Assembly (NCBI GenBank): GCA_017542305.1
Contig: JAFXXK010000025.1
Location: 1 to 64,000 of the forward strand
From: a bacterium
GTDB taxonomy: Bacteria > Cyanobacteriota > Vampirovibrionia > Gastranaerophilales > Gastranaerophilaceae
Length of the DNA stretch: 64,000 bases
Direction: 5' to 3'
Shown here: piece by piece, positions 16,210 through 25,033 of the stretch
Numbering within the stretch: the first letter of the stretch is position 1
Layout of the letters: each line of letters starts with the position of its first letter
Notes under the pieces: model-generated
What the model was told of the DNA's origin: nothing
What the model saw: only the letters and a program-made list of their open reading frames with translations
Database searches by the model: none
Position numbers and translations under genes: made by a program

Positions 16210-18552
16210 GTGAAAAAGTTAGTTTTAATATCATTATTATCTATAATATTTACAGGTTCGCAGGTGTCTGCGGAGGTTATACGCAGCAGTGAGTTTTATA
16301 ATAAATCTGATTATCTGGAAGCTCTGGATGAGGAATTTTTTGAGAACGGAAATATGGCACCGCTGGATAATGCTATTGTTGATCCTAACCTTGAGGAAAC
16401 CGAAGAAAACTTCGAATTTGGTTCATTAACCGATGGTGATTATACGACGAAACCTTTGAAAGGTATGCCGTTATTTAAAAAATATCGTATAAAAATTCAA
16501 AATCACTACAGAATTAAAGAACATGAGCAGTATCTCAAAGATCAGCAGCAAATGCAGATGCAGTCTCAAATCCCTGCTATGGATGATTTTGATGAAGATA
16601 TAGATGATGAATATATTAATGAGTTAACAAACCGTACGGTCAGAAAAAAATATGTTGACGAAAACGGTAATGAAATAAAAGTTTCTTTATTTGACAGAAT
16701 TAAAAAATTCTTTAACCGTAATAAAGACGACGATGATACCGAAACAAACAGAGCTGTAGTGACCGATGGCGACGGTCTTTTAGAGGGAAATACTGACTCT
16801 GCTTTGGTCGGAGGAGTAAGAGAAGTTGCCGCACAAAAAGATATGATTCTTGATTGTGACAAATTAAATTACGATGATGATACCTCAGAATTGGAAGCTG
16901 TTGGAAATCCTGTTATGAAATTTCCGCCCCAAAAAGCAGCCATAAAGGCAAAACGTATTACATATAATACGGAAAGCAATATAATTAAAGCATATGATGA
17001 TGTTGAAATTACAAAAGACGATTCAACTATATACGGGGATTATGTAATGATTAATCTTAACGATGAGTCTTCTATTGTAACGAATATGAAAACAGAAAAA
17101 ATGAATATGTTTATCAATGCAAAAGAAGTTGTTGCTTCCGAAGATACTCTGGAATTGAGAGATGGTTCAATGAGCGGAGATAAACATTACACATTACGTT
17201 TACGCTCAGGTATGATGGGTACCCGATTAGGTAATATAGTTGTTCCGGAAGATCAGCAGTCAAATATTTCAAAAGACGGTTTGGATATTCAGGTCAAAGC
17301 TCAGGAAATATATGTAACTGCGAAAAAATATCATGATGTTGTAACTGTTAAAAATGCTGATATTTATTTTAAAGATAAATATATAGCAAATTTATCATCT
17401 TTGACTTCACATACAAATAAAGGGCAGGAATATTTTGAGGCAAATTACCCTGAATTTGGAACAATTCCGAGAATCGGTATGTTTGCAGGTCCGGGTTTCG
17501 TATTTGATGTACCAAATGGTGCAACCTTAAAAGTTATTCCATTCGCTAACTATAAAAATAAATTTGGTATAGGTGCAGGTTTGAAGTACAGAAGCGGTAC
17601 TAATTATACCGAAATGTATTACGGTTCTGCAAATGATATGCTGGTTATGCGCGGGCGTCAATTCTTTGATGACAGATTCTTTATGCAATACGGTATAAAC
17701 TCATATCAGGATGACTGGTTTTTAGGCAGTAATATGGCAAAGTACCGTGTTGAAGCTGTTTATAGAGATTCAACAATTATTCCGCATACATTGGGATACG
17801 GAAGAAGTGCCAGATACAGACAAAGAGTTTCTTTTGGTTATATGCAAAACTCAAATTATGACCGAAAGGGTGAAAGAATAAAGAGCAGTAATATGGGTAC
17901 TACCCGTCTGAAATATATGGCAGAACTTTCTCAGAACTTATATTCTTATGCAAATGAAGATAACACCTTGCAAGCCCAATTTAACTGGAGATTACAGGGT
18001 AGTGCCGCAGTATACGGAACCGGTGATACTCAGTTTATCGCAAGAACAGGTCCGGTTTTGCATACACAATATAAACGCTGGATACAGGATATCGGGTATT
18101 TTGTAACCGGAACACATGATGAAACACCTCTCAGAAAAGTGGATTTATACAGATATGGTCGTTCAACATTAACTTTGAGAGAAGCTGTAAGAATTAATAA
18201 ATATTTAACAATGGCATGGCGTATATCTTCAGCTTTATCTAATGATGCTCCGAACCATAAAACTTTCCAGGAAAACGGTCTGTTTTTATCTATAGGACCT
18301 GATGATTTGAAAGTTACTCTCGGATATGATTTTATTCGTGACAGAACTTATCTGTTGTTGAACACAGCACTTGACTTAAAAGGTACAAAAGTTGACTATA
18401 AGAAGTTGGTTATCAAGAATCCTGAGTCATTGGGCAGAGATAAATCAGAAAAGGTTGAGCCTATTACGTTTGATTATGGTCCAAAAACCAAGGTAAAACG
18501 CACACATGCTCAGGTAATTAATATTGAAGATCCGGATAGAGAACAATTGTAA
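16210..18552 (+). CDS. lptD: LptD/OstA-like outer-membrane LPS assembly protein
   Basis: This 780-residue protein starts at GTG with a signal peptide (about residues 1-22). An acidic, low-complexity region follows, then an OstA/LptA-type beta-jellyroll (about residues 215-400: AIKAKRITYNTESNIIKAYDDVEI and similar repeats). The C-terminal half is long and Tyr/Arg/Gly-rich, with the alternation of a beta-barrel. LptD inserts lipopolysaccharide into the outer leaflet. Its operon with lpxI and lpxB supports this. The acidic insertion at residues 100-190 is unusual for the family. The stop overlaps the aldolase start by one base. Confidence 0.8.
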   Translation: MKKLVLISLLSIIFTGSQVSAEVIRSSEFYNKSDYLEALDEEFFENGNMAPLDNAIVDPNLEETEENFEFGSLTDGDYTTKPLKGMPLFKKYRIKIQNHYRIKEHEQYLKDQQQMQMQSQIPAMDDFDEDIDDEYINELTNRTVRKKYVDENGNEIKVSLFDRIKKFFNRNKDDDDTETNRAVVTDGDGLLEGNTDSALVGGVREVAAQKDMILDCDKLNYDDDTSELEAVGNPVMKFPPQKAAIKAKRITYNTESNIIKAYDDVEITKDDSTIYGDYVMINLNDESSIVTNMKTEKMNMFINAKEVVASEDTLELRDGSMSGDKHYTLRLRSGMMGTRLGNIVVPEDQQSNISKDGLDIQVKAQEIYVTAKKYHDVVTVKNADIYFKDKYIANLSSLTSHTNKGQEYFEANYPEFGTIPRIGMFAGPGFVFDVPNGATLKVIPFANYKNKFGIGAGLKYRSGTNYTEMYYGSANDMLVMRGRQFFDDRFFMQYGINSYQDDWFLGSNMAKYRVEAVYRDSTIIPHTLGYGRSARYRQRVSFGYMQNSNYDRKGERIKSSNMGTTRLKYMAELSQNLYSYANEDNTLQAQFNWRLQGSAAVYGTGDTQFIARTGPVLHTQYKRWIQDIGYFVTGTHDETPLRKVDLYRYGRSTLTLREAVRINKYLTMAWRISSALSNDAPNHKTFQENGLFLSIGPDDLKVTLGYDFIRDRTYLLLNTALDLKGTKVDYKKLVIKNPESLGRDKSEKVEPITFDYGPKTKVKRTHAQVINIEDPDREQL

Positions 18553-19184
18553 TGAATAATTTAGCTGAATTAAAAAAAGAAATAATTAAATACGGACAGC
18601 TTGCGGAAGCCAAAAATCTTACGCCGGGTGTATCAGGGAATATCTCTGCTAGATACGGTGAAAATATACTCATAACTTCTTCAGGTTCGGCAAACGGTTA
18701 TTTATCTGAAGATGATTTTGCTGTAATTGACCTGAACGGTAATGTGGTTGAAGGAACAAAAAAACCGTCAAGCGAGAAGCTTTTGCATTGCGAATTTTAC
18801 AGACAAAGACCTGATGTAAACTATATTATCCATATGCACAGTCCTTATCTGAGTTCTTTTGCTTCGGCAGGTATTGCGTTGGATGAGCCTGTTATGGCTG
18901 AAAATGTATTTTATTTCGGGCAGATACCGCTTGCGGAATACGGGTTGCCGTCATCAACGGATTTGGTCGAAAAAACCGCAAAATATTTTAAGGAATATTC
19001 GGCGGTATTAATGGCTAATCACGGTTTTATTGTCGGAGATAAAACCATTCATGATGCATTTTTGAAATTGACATTGGCAGAATCTTATGCTCAGGTTGTT
19101 TTGAATACAAAGATTTTGGGTGGTGCCAAATTATTAAGTAAAGAACAGACGGAAGAAATCTTTAAATTAAGACAAAAATTGTAA
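18552..19184 (+). CDS. Class II aldolase/adducin family protein
   Basis: This 210-residue protein is a full-length class II aldolase (FucA/AraD/MtnB fold). The zinc ligands H-x-H (HMHSPY, about residues 97-99) and the later His (NHGFIVGD, about 157) are present, as is the acidic residue in SSEKLLHCEFY. Likely reactions are aldol cleavage of a sugar phosphate (fuculose 1-phosphate or 5-deoxyribulose 1-phosphate) or a related dehydration; sequence alone does not decide. It is embedded between lptD (1-base overlap) and lpxI, an unexpected place for carbon metabolism. An mtnA gene lies at 34980. Confidence 0.85.
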   Translation: MNNLAELKKEIIKYGQLAEAKNLTPGVSGNISARYGENILITSSGSANGYLSEDDFAVIDLNGNVVEGTKKPSSEKLLHCEFYRQRPDVNYIIHMHSPYLSSFASAGIALDEPVMAENVFYFGQIPLAEYGLPSSTDLVEKTAKYFKEYSAVLMANHGFIVGDKTIHDAFLKLTLAESYAQVVLNTKILGGAKLLSKEQTEEIFKLRQKL

Positions 19185-19203
19185 AGGAAAAGAGGAATAT
19201 AAA

Positions 19204-20019
19204 GTGTCAATAGAATTAGAACATAAGCAGGGATTAATAGCAGGTGACGGATGTTTACCGGTGAAAATGGCTCAATACGCAAAAGAAAACGGTTTTGAGG
19301 TAGTATGTGTTTCTCTGGCAAAAGATAATTTATCACAGTTGAAAAAATATTGCTCAAAAGTTTATTCCTGCCATCCGGGTGAAATTAATAAAATTGAAAA
19401 AATTATGACAGACGAAGAAATTAAACAGGTTACTTTCCTCGGAAAAGTTCATAAGCGTGTTTTGCTGCAAATTCATAAGTTTGACGAGAGAGCCGTTGAA
19501 CTCTTGAAAACCGTAACCAGACTGAATGATGATGAAGTTATGCTGCTTATCGTTAAAGAATTTGAAAAACACGGTATAAGCGTATTGGATCAGACAATAT
19601 TTATCAAAAATCTTATGATACCTGCCGGAGTTCTTGGCAAATACAAACCAACAAAAGAGCAGATGGAAGATGTAAATTACGGTTTTTGGCTTGCAAAAGA
19701 AATGGGCAAAATTGATGTCGGACAGTCTGTTGTAATTAAAGACAAGATGGCTATGGCGGTTGAAGCTATTGAGGGTACTGATGTTTGTATAAAACGTGGT
19801 GCCAAACTTGCCAAAAAAGATGCTGTCGTTGTTAAAGTTGCAAAACCTAAACAGGATAAACGTTTTGATATTCCTGCCGTAGGACTAAGAACATTAAAAA
19901 CAATGAAACGATACAAAGCTAATTTATTGGCGGTTGAAGCGAATGAAACTATCATTGTTAATCAGGAAGAAGTTATTAAATATGCTGATGATCACAAGAT
20001 AGTTTTGATGGCAGTATAA
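19204..20019 (+). CDS. lpxI: UDP-2,3-diacylglucosamine pyrophosphatase LpxI
   Basis: This 271-residue protein (GTG start) matches the LpxI/DUF1009 family, which hydrolyses UDP-2,3-diacylglucosamine to lipid X and UMP. It is the LpxH replacement in many alpha-proteobacteria and cyanobacterial relatives. N-terminal signature GLIAGDGCLPVKMAQYAKE; C-terminal family block AVEAIEGTDVCIKRGAKLAKKDAVVVKVAKP with QDKRFDIPAVGLRTL, both characteristic. Normal length. It lies directly upstream of lpxB (2-base gap), which encodes the next enzyme of lipid A synthesis. Confidence 0.93.
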   Translation: MSIELEHKQGLIAGDGCLPVKMAQYAKENGFEVVCVSLAKDNLSQLKKYCSKVYSCHPGEINKIEKIMTDEEIKQVTFLGKVHKRVLLQIHKFDERAVELLKTVTRLNDDEVMLLIVKEFEKHGISVLDQTIFIKNLMIPAGVLGKYKPTKEQMEDVNYGFWLAKEMGKIDVGQSVVIKDKMAMAVEAIEGTDVCIKRGAKLAKKDAVVVKVAKPKQDKRFDIPAVGLRTLKTMKRYKANLLAVEANETIIVNQEEVIKYADDHKIVLMAV

Positions 20020-20021
20020 CT

Positions 20022-21146
20022 ATGAAAAGAATATTTATAATTACAGGTGAATATTCGGGTGACATACATGCGAGTCGTGTTGTGTCCGCTTTAAGAGAAA
20101 AATATTCCGATATTGAAATTGAAGGTATCGGAGGAGAAAACCTTAAAGCTGCGGGAGTAAAATTATTCTCTGATCAGAAAAAGATGGGTGCGGTCGGTAT
20201 TTCCCCCGCTATCATATTTAATCATATTCTTTTGGGCAGACGGGTTGTTGATTATATTAAAAATGAATTTAAACCTGATATGGTTTTGCTTATTGACTAT
20301 GGTGCATTTAATCTTAATGTTTCAAAGTTTTTGCACAAAGCAGGTATAAAGGTATTTTATTATATTCCGCCGCAGGTATGGGCAAGCCGTAAATGGCGAA
20401 TTAACGTTATAAAGAAGAATATTGACAAAGTATTATGTATCTTCCCGTTTGAAAAAGAGTTATATGAAAGTTACGGAATAAAAGTTCATTACTGCGGACA
20501 TCCGCTCGTATCACAATTACCGGAAAAAGCCGACAGAAAAGATTTTTTTGAACGTCACGGGTTTGACCCCGAGAGAAAACTTGTTGCAATATTTCCGGGT
20601 TCAAGAAAATTTGAGTTAAAATATCTTGCCGGAGTGTTTATAAAATCCGCAAAAGATTTGCAGAAAAAGCATCCTGAATTGCAGTTTTGTATTTCTCATG
20701 CCCCAAATTTGCCTGATGATATTTATGAAAAATACATCAAGGATACTGATTTCAAAGTTATTAAGGGTGAAAACCAAGCATTACTGAGTGTGTCGGATGC
20801 CTTAATTCTTGCATCAGGTACGGTTGCTCTGGAAGCTGCTTTATATAATACTCCGATGATTATTGCGTACAGAGGACCAATACTGTTCTACTTTATTTAT
20901 CTGCTTGTCAGATGTATTAAAATGGTTTCGCTGCCAAACATCATAAGCGGTAAAATTATTGTTCCGGAAATTATTGAGCATAATGTATGTGTCAATAACA
21001 TTTCATACAACATAGAAAAACTGCTTTATGATAAAGATGTTCGTAATGCTCAGCTTGACGGGTTATCTGGTGTAAAATCCCTTTTATCTGATAAGGTTTC
21101 TTCATCTGAAGCTGCAAATGCTATTGCAGAAGAACTTGGGTTATAA
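20022..21146 (+). CDS. lpxB: Lipid-A-disaccharide synthase LpxB
   Basis: This 374-residue protein is a GT-B glycosyltransferase of family GT19. It condenses lipid X with UDP-2,3-diacylglucosamine to form lipid A disaccharide phosphate. Family signatures: N-terminal TGEYSGDIHASRVVSAL, YIPPQVWASRKWR, FPFEKELYE, GHPLV, FPGSRKFELK, and SGTVALEAALYNTPMIIAYR. Normal length. It ends the envelope operon, and its stop codon abuts that of the convergent hemW gene with no intervening base. Confidence 0.95.
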   Translation: MKRIFIITGEYSGDIHASRVVSALREKYSDIEIEGIGGENLKAAGVKLFSDQKKMGAVGISPAIIFNHILLGRRVVDYIKNEFKPDMVLLIDYGAFNLNVSKFLHKAGIKVFYYIPPQVWASRKWRINVIKKNIDKVLCIFPFEKELYESYGIKVHYCGHPLVSQLPEKADRKDFFERHGFDPERKLVAIFPGSRKFELKYLAGVFIKSAKDLQKKHPELQFCISHAPNLPDDIYEKYIKDTDFKVIKGENQALLSVSDALILASGTVALEAALYNTPMIIAYRGPILFYFIYLLVRCIKMVSLPNIISGKIIVPEIIEHNVCVNNISYNIEKLLYDKDVRNAQLDGLSGVKSLLSDKVSSSEAANAIAEELGL

Positions 21147-22235
21147 TCAGTCCAAAAAATCCGCAAGTATGTAGTTACTTACAAGTATTCCGTTTACCGT
21201 AAATTTATATCCGTTTTCGGTTTTTGTGATATGCCCCGAAGCCGTATATTTATCCAATATATTCTTATATTTTTTTTTAAAATCTATATTATATTTTTCA
21301 TTGATTAATGAAGAATTTATTCCGTCCATTCTTCTTAGTCCGAGAAAAATTTCTTCCTCAAGTTTTTCCTGTTCGGTCAGGTGTTTTGTTTCCTGTGGTG
21401 TTGTTGGGTTTTCAAGATATTTTTCTATTGTTACGGGGTTTGAATATCTGTTACCGTCGAGATAGCCGTGAGCCGCAACCCCAAAACCATAGTAGGAATT
21501 GTTGTTCCAGTAATTCAGATTATGGCGGGATTCAAAATTCGGACGGCAGAAATTACTGATTTCATAGTGAGCAAACCCGTTTTGAGTCATGATTTCAATG
21601 GCTTTTAAGTACATATTTGCCTGTGTTTCATCGTCGGGAAGGTTTTCGGGCGGATTTTTATAAAAATAGCATCCGTCATCAATTTTTAACCCGTACAAAG
21701 AAATATGTTTTACCCCCAATTGTATTGCCGTTGTCAAATCCTGTGCAAAATCGTCAATATTCTGTTTCGGGAGTCCGTATATAAAATCAAGACTGATGTT
21801 GTCAAAGCCGATATCCTGAGCAGATTTTACGGCACTCACAACTTCCTGTGCGGTATGTTGTCTGCCGATTATTTTCAGAATATCGTTATTAAAAGTCTGA
21901 CATCCCATACTTATTCTGTTAATTCCGCATTTTTTCAGATTTTTCAGATACTCTTTTGTTAAATTTTCAGGGTTAAGTTCGGTCGTAATTTCTGTAGAAT
22001 TATCAACATCAAACAGAGAAATTATATCCGAAAAATCGCTTGCTTCAAGTAATGACGGAGTACCGCCTCCAAAGTATAAGGTTTTCAGTTTTTCATTTTT
22101 ATACTTACTCTGAATTTCCTTTTTAAGCGCATCAAGATACTGTTCTTTTTTATCAATTGACGAAAAAGATATAAACGAACAATAGTTGCATTTTCGTCTG
22201 CAAAAAGGTATGTGGATATACACGTTTTCTGTCAT
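21147..22235 (-). CDS. hemW: HemW-like radical SAM protein
   Basis: This 362-residue protein belongs to the HemN/HemW radical SAM family. The iron-sulphur cluster cysteines C12-x3-C16-x2-C19 (CRRKCNYC) are present; the Tyr two residues before C19 that is Phe in HemN fits HemW. Also seen: YFGGGTPSLL and the GINRISMGCQTF block. HemW is a heme chaperone rather than a coproporphyrinogen oxidase, and older annotations confuse the two. The C-terminal HemN domain (about residues 300-362) is short but present. It is monocistronic, with only about 80 bases separating its start from the divergent amylase gene. Confidence 0.88.
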   Translation of the reverse strand: MTENVYIHIPFCRRKCNYCSFISFSSIDKKEQYLDALKKEIQSKYKNEKLKTLYFGGGTPSLLEASDFSDIISLFDVDNSTEITTELNPENLTKEYLKNLKKCGINRISMGCQTFNNDILKIIGRQHTAQEVVSAVKSAQDIGFDNISLDFIYGLPKQNIDDFAQDLTTAIQLGVKHISLYGLKIDDGCYFYKNPPENLPDDETQANMYLKAIEIMTQNGFAHYEISNFCRPNFESRHNLNYWNNNSYYGFGVAAHGYLDGNRYSNPVTIEKYLENPTTPQETKHLTEQEKLEEEIFLGLRRMDGINSSLINEKYNIDFKKKYKNILDKYTASGHITKTENGYKFTVNGILVSNYILADFLD

Positions 22236-22316
22236 AAAAATATTATAAGTCTTTATTGTGGATTTGCCAATACAGATTTTATCTGGTAATATAAGTACAG
22301 GAAAGGTTAAGGGATT

Positions 22317-23861
22317 ATGGGTATAAAAAAATTTTTGGCGGCAGCTGCAATAGTATTGTTTATGTCAACACAGGCTATTGCCGGTCCTGATTATAAAAAT
22401 CATTTACGCACCGATTTTTTAAATAACTCTGCGGTAATTTATGCGGTTAATATAAGAACGTTTAATGCAAAAGATACGAACGGCAACGGTATCATTGATT
22501 TTGATGAGGGTGAAATATCAGGCAACTTTATGAATGCCATAAACAGGCTCGTTGAACTCAAAAATCTTGGGGTTACAGCCATACATATGCTGCCGATTAC
22601 TCCTGTAGGAAAAACAAAAGCTCTCGGTACGGCAGGTTCGTTATATTCTGCGGCAAGTTTCAATACTCTTAATCCTCAGTTAAAAGATAATACAAGTATG
22701 CTGCCCATAGAAGAACAGGCCCGTCAGTTTATTAACTCTGCCCATGCTAATAATATTGCGGTTATAGCAGATGTTCCCGGATGCGGTTCTTATGATTTAT
22801 ATATGCAGCGTCCCGAATTGTTTGTGAAAGATTCTTCGGGGCAGCCTGTTATTCCCGCAGACTGGACTGATGTAAGATTACTCGATGCAGGTGATGAAAC
22901 CAAAATCAATAACGACCTTTTGAATGTCTATAAAGAATATGTTGATTTGATGATGAGGATAGGTGTTGACGGAATAAGAGCAGATGTTGCACATTCCAAA
23001 CCCGCAAAATTCTGGAAAGAATTAATCGACTATTCGAGACAAAAAGATCCGCAATTCCTGTGGCTTGCTGAATCATCCGATTCTTGGAAAGATGCCGTTT
23101 CCCCAAAGGCGGTATTTACACCGTATGACCAATTATTAAAAGCAGGTTTTGACGGATATTACGGCAGTTACTTTAACCTTAAAAACTGGAAAACCGGAAA
23201 AGAACTTGAAGATCATGTAAACTTTAATCTTAAATTGGGAAAAACTATCGGAGAAAAGAAAAGTGTTATCGGAAGTTTTTCAACTCATGACGAAGTCAGT
23301 CCGTTACTTGTAAAAGGATTTAATTACCAAAAAATGATTATGTGGCTAAATGCGACATTACCGTTAAATTCTTATTCCGTAGACGGGTTTGACAGCGGTG
23401 ATACATATATATATTTCTGGGCAAACAGAAAAGCTCCTGTTACCTATACCGATGATGATTATTATTTTGTCCACAGAGGCAAAATTGATATATTTAATTT
23501 TTCAAGAAAACCCGGTGGTAAAATTCTGATGCTAAAAGATGATTTCAGAAGTGCAAATCAGTTGAAAGTTATGTCAAATAATATGATGAAAAACGGAGTA
23601 TTCAAATTTCTGAAAACATCATCTCCTTCAACGTTTGCGTACACAATTTCAAATGACGAGGCTTCCATAATTGTAATAGGAAATCTGAATTTTAGTCAGG
23701 GTGTAACAATCAATACAACCGTACCAAGGGTTAAACCTGATGATATATATCATCCGATGAATTTCGACACTCCGCCAACAATAGAAAAAGGGAAAATTGT
23801 TTCCGAATTAGAGCCGGGAGAAATTCAAGTGTTAATTTTTGAAAACTTTTCTCTGAAGTAA
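22317..23861 (+). CDS. Secreted GH13 alpha-amylase-like protein with EF-hand-type loop
   Basis: This 514-residue protein has a signal peptide (about residues 1-22), then an EF-hand-like calcium loop (DTNGNGIIDFDEGE, residues 53-66) inserted near the start of the barrel. The GH13 catalytic set is visible: nucleophile D223 (GIRADVAHSK), acid/base E252 (WLAESS) and transition-state Asp D325 (THDEVSP). Conserved region I, normally DxVxNH, is replaced by DVPGCGSYD, so the subsite -1 Asn/His are missing. Hydrolysis or transglycosylation of alpha-glucans in the periplasm or outside is likely but specificity is uncertain. Confidence 0.85.
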   Translation: MGIKKFLAAAAIVLFMSTQAIAGPDYKNHLRTDFLNNSAVIYAVNIRTFNAKDTNGNGIIDFDEGEISGNFMNAINRLVELKNLGVTAIHMLPITPVGKTKALGTAGSLYSAASFNTLNPQLKDNTSMLPIEEQARQFINSAHANNIAVIADVPGCGSYDLYMQRPELFVKDSSGQPVIPADWTDVRLLDAGDETKINNDLLNVYKEYVDLMMRIGVDGIRADVAHSKPAKFWKELIDYSRQKDPQFLWLAESSDSWKDAVSPKAVFTPYDQLLKAGFDGYYGSYFNLKNWKTGKELEDHVNFNLKLGKTIGEKKSVIGSFSTHDEVSPLLVKGFNYQKMIMWLNATLPLNSYSVDGFDSGDTYIYFWANRKAPVTYTDDDYYFVHRGKIDIFNFSRKPGGKILMLKDDFRSANQLKVMSNNMMKNGVFKFLKTSSPSTFAYTISNDEASIIVIGNLNFSQGVTINTTVPRVKPDDIYHPMNFDTPPTIEKGKIVSELEPGEIQVLIFENFSLK

Positions 23862-23924
23862 TCAGTAAAAGCGCAAAATTTATTATTTTTGAGTTTTAGA
23901 CTTACCTGATAGGATTTTTCGTGC

Positions 23925-24992
23925 ATGCCAAACTTAATTCAAAGTATTTCGAATAATGCTCAACCGCAGAAGTTTTTTCTGACTCCTGCCGTGCAGTCTG
24001 CAGAAGAACCGCAGGAGCAGCTTTTGGATAAAAAGAAACAAGAACCTGAGGATAACGGTTATTTCAGTTCGGGTACTATAATTGCAAGTCTTTCCGGACT
24101 TGCCGTAATCGTTGGCGGTATATGGGGTATTAAGTCGGGAAAAATTAGAATAGGTAACGGGAATTTTTCAGGTTCCGGTCATGGTAATATTAATCTATCT
24201 GATATAAGAGAACAAATTGCTGATTTAAAAAATATTTTAAAACCCGAATACATTGCGAAACGACAGAAAATTGTTAAGGAATTAAATCAATTTGGCGAAT
24301 ATGACTATCGTGTACCGTTTTCTAACGGAGGAGAGCTTGGCAAAGAAGTAAGAGAGCGTCGTGATACATATCTCAGGACTAAAAATAATGCTGATAAAAT
24401 TATAAAATACAATATGGCGATTATCAGGAAAAAAATGCAGGCATTGAGTGCATTTCCGGAGTTTAAAGAGCTCAGAAAAATCCGTAAAGCATTAGTAAAA
24501 ACCGTTACGGAAAGTAAATCGGTTGATGAAATAAAAATTGCTAACCAAAAGATTATTTTGGTTAATGATTTGCTTATTAACAGAGTTTATCCGAGAGAAG
24601 CAGTAAAATATGAGAGAATATACGGTATAAGCGATGAAAAAGCTTTTGCACTGGTAAGAAAAAAACACGAAACATACGAAGAATTTATGGCTGATTACAA
24701 AGCCTGCCAAAATAAAGATGTTCCGTTTGATTATGACGGGGTTGAAAAGCGGTTTATGCATAAGAATAAACTCGAACTGACGGATATATTCCCCGTTGAA
24801 ACAGATACTATTACTACTAACAGAAATTTGACAGAAGCCGCAAAAGAAGATTATGAAGAAGCAAACGTAGTATACGGAAAATACCTTAAAAAACTTAAAG
24901 CTTTAGCTTTAGAGTTTAGAGAAATTGACGAGATGAAAGAATTAAAACGCCTTAATCAACTGCTGAAAACACAATTAGGTCAGGCAGCATAA
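23925..24992 (+). CDS. Uncharacterised single-span membrane protein
   Basis: This 355-residue protein is of unknown family. A polar N-terminus (MPNLIQSISNNAQPQKFF) is followed by a Lys/Glu stretch, one membrane helix (about residues 48-66, IIASLSGLAVIVGGIWGI), a Gly/Ser linker, and a long charged helical domain with many KxxE repeats. No signal peptide and no catalytic motif are visible. The layout (aromatic N-terminal motif, one helix, charged domain) resembles other proteins in this window (26383, 61558). It is tightly placed between the amylase gene and purB. Confidence 0.6.
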   Translation: MPNLIQSISNNAQPQKFFLTPAVQSAEEPQEQLLDKKKQEPEDNGYFSSGTIIASLSGLAVIVGGIWGIKSGKIRIGNGNFSGSGHGNINLSDIREQIADLKNILKPEYIAKRQKIVKELNQFGEYDYRVPFSNGGELGKEVRERRDTYLRTKNNADKIIKYNMAIIRKKMQALSAFPEFKELRKIRKALVKTVTESKSVDEIKIANQKIILVNDLLINRVYPREAVKYERIYGISDEKAFALVRKKHETYEEFMADYKACQNKDVPFDYDGVEKRFMHKNKLELTDIFPVETDTITTNRNLTEAAKEDYEEANVVYGKYLKKLKALALEFREIDEMKELKRLNQLLKTQLGQAA

Positions 24993-25033
24993 GGAATGTT
25001 TCTAACGGGTTGTTTTCATGATATACTAAAGTT

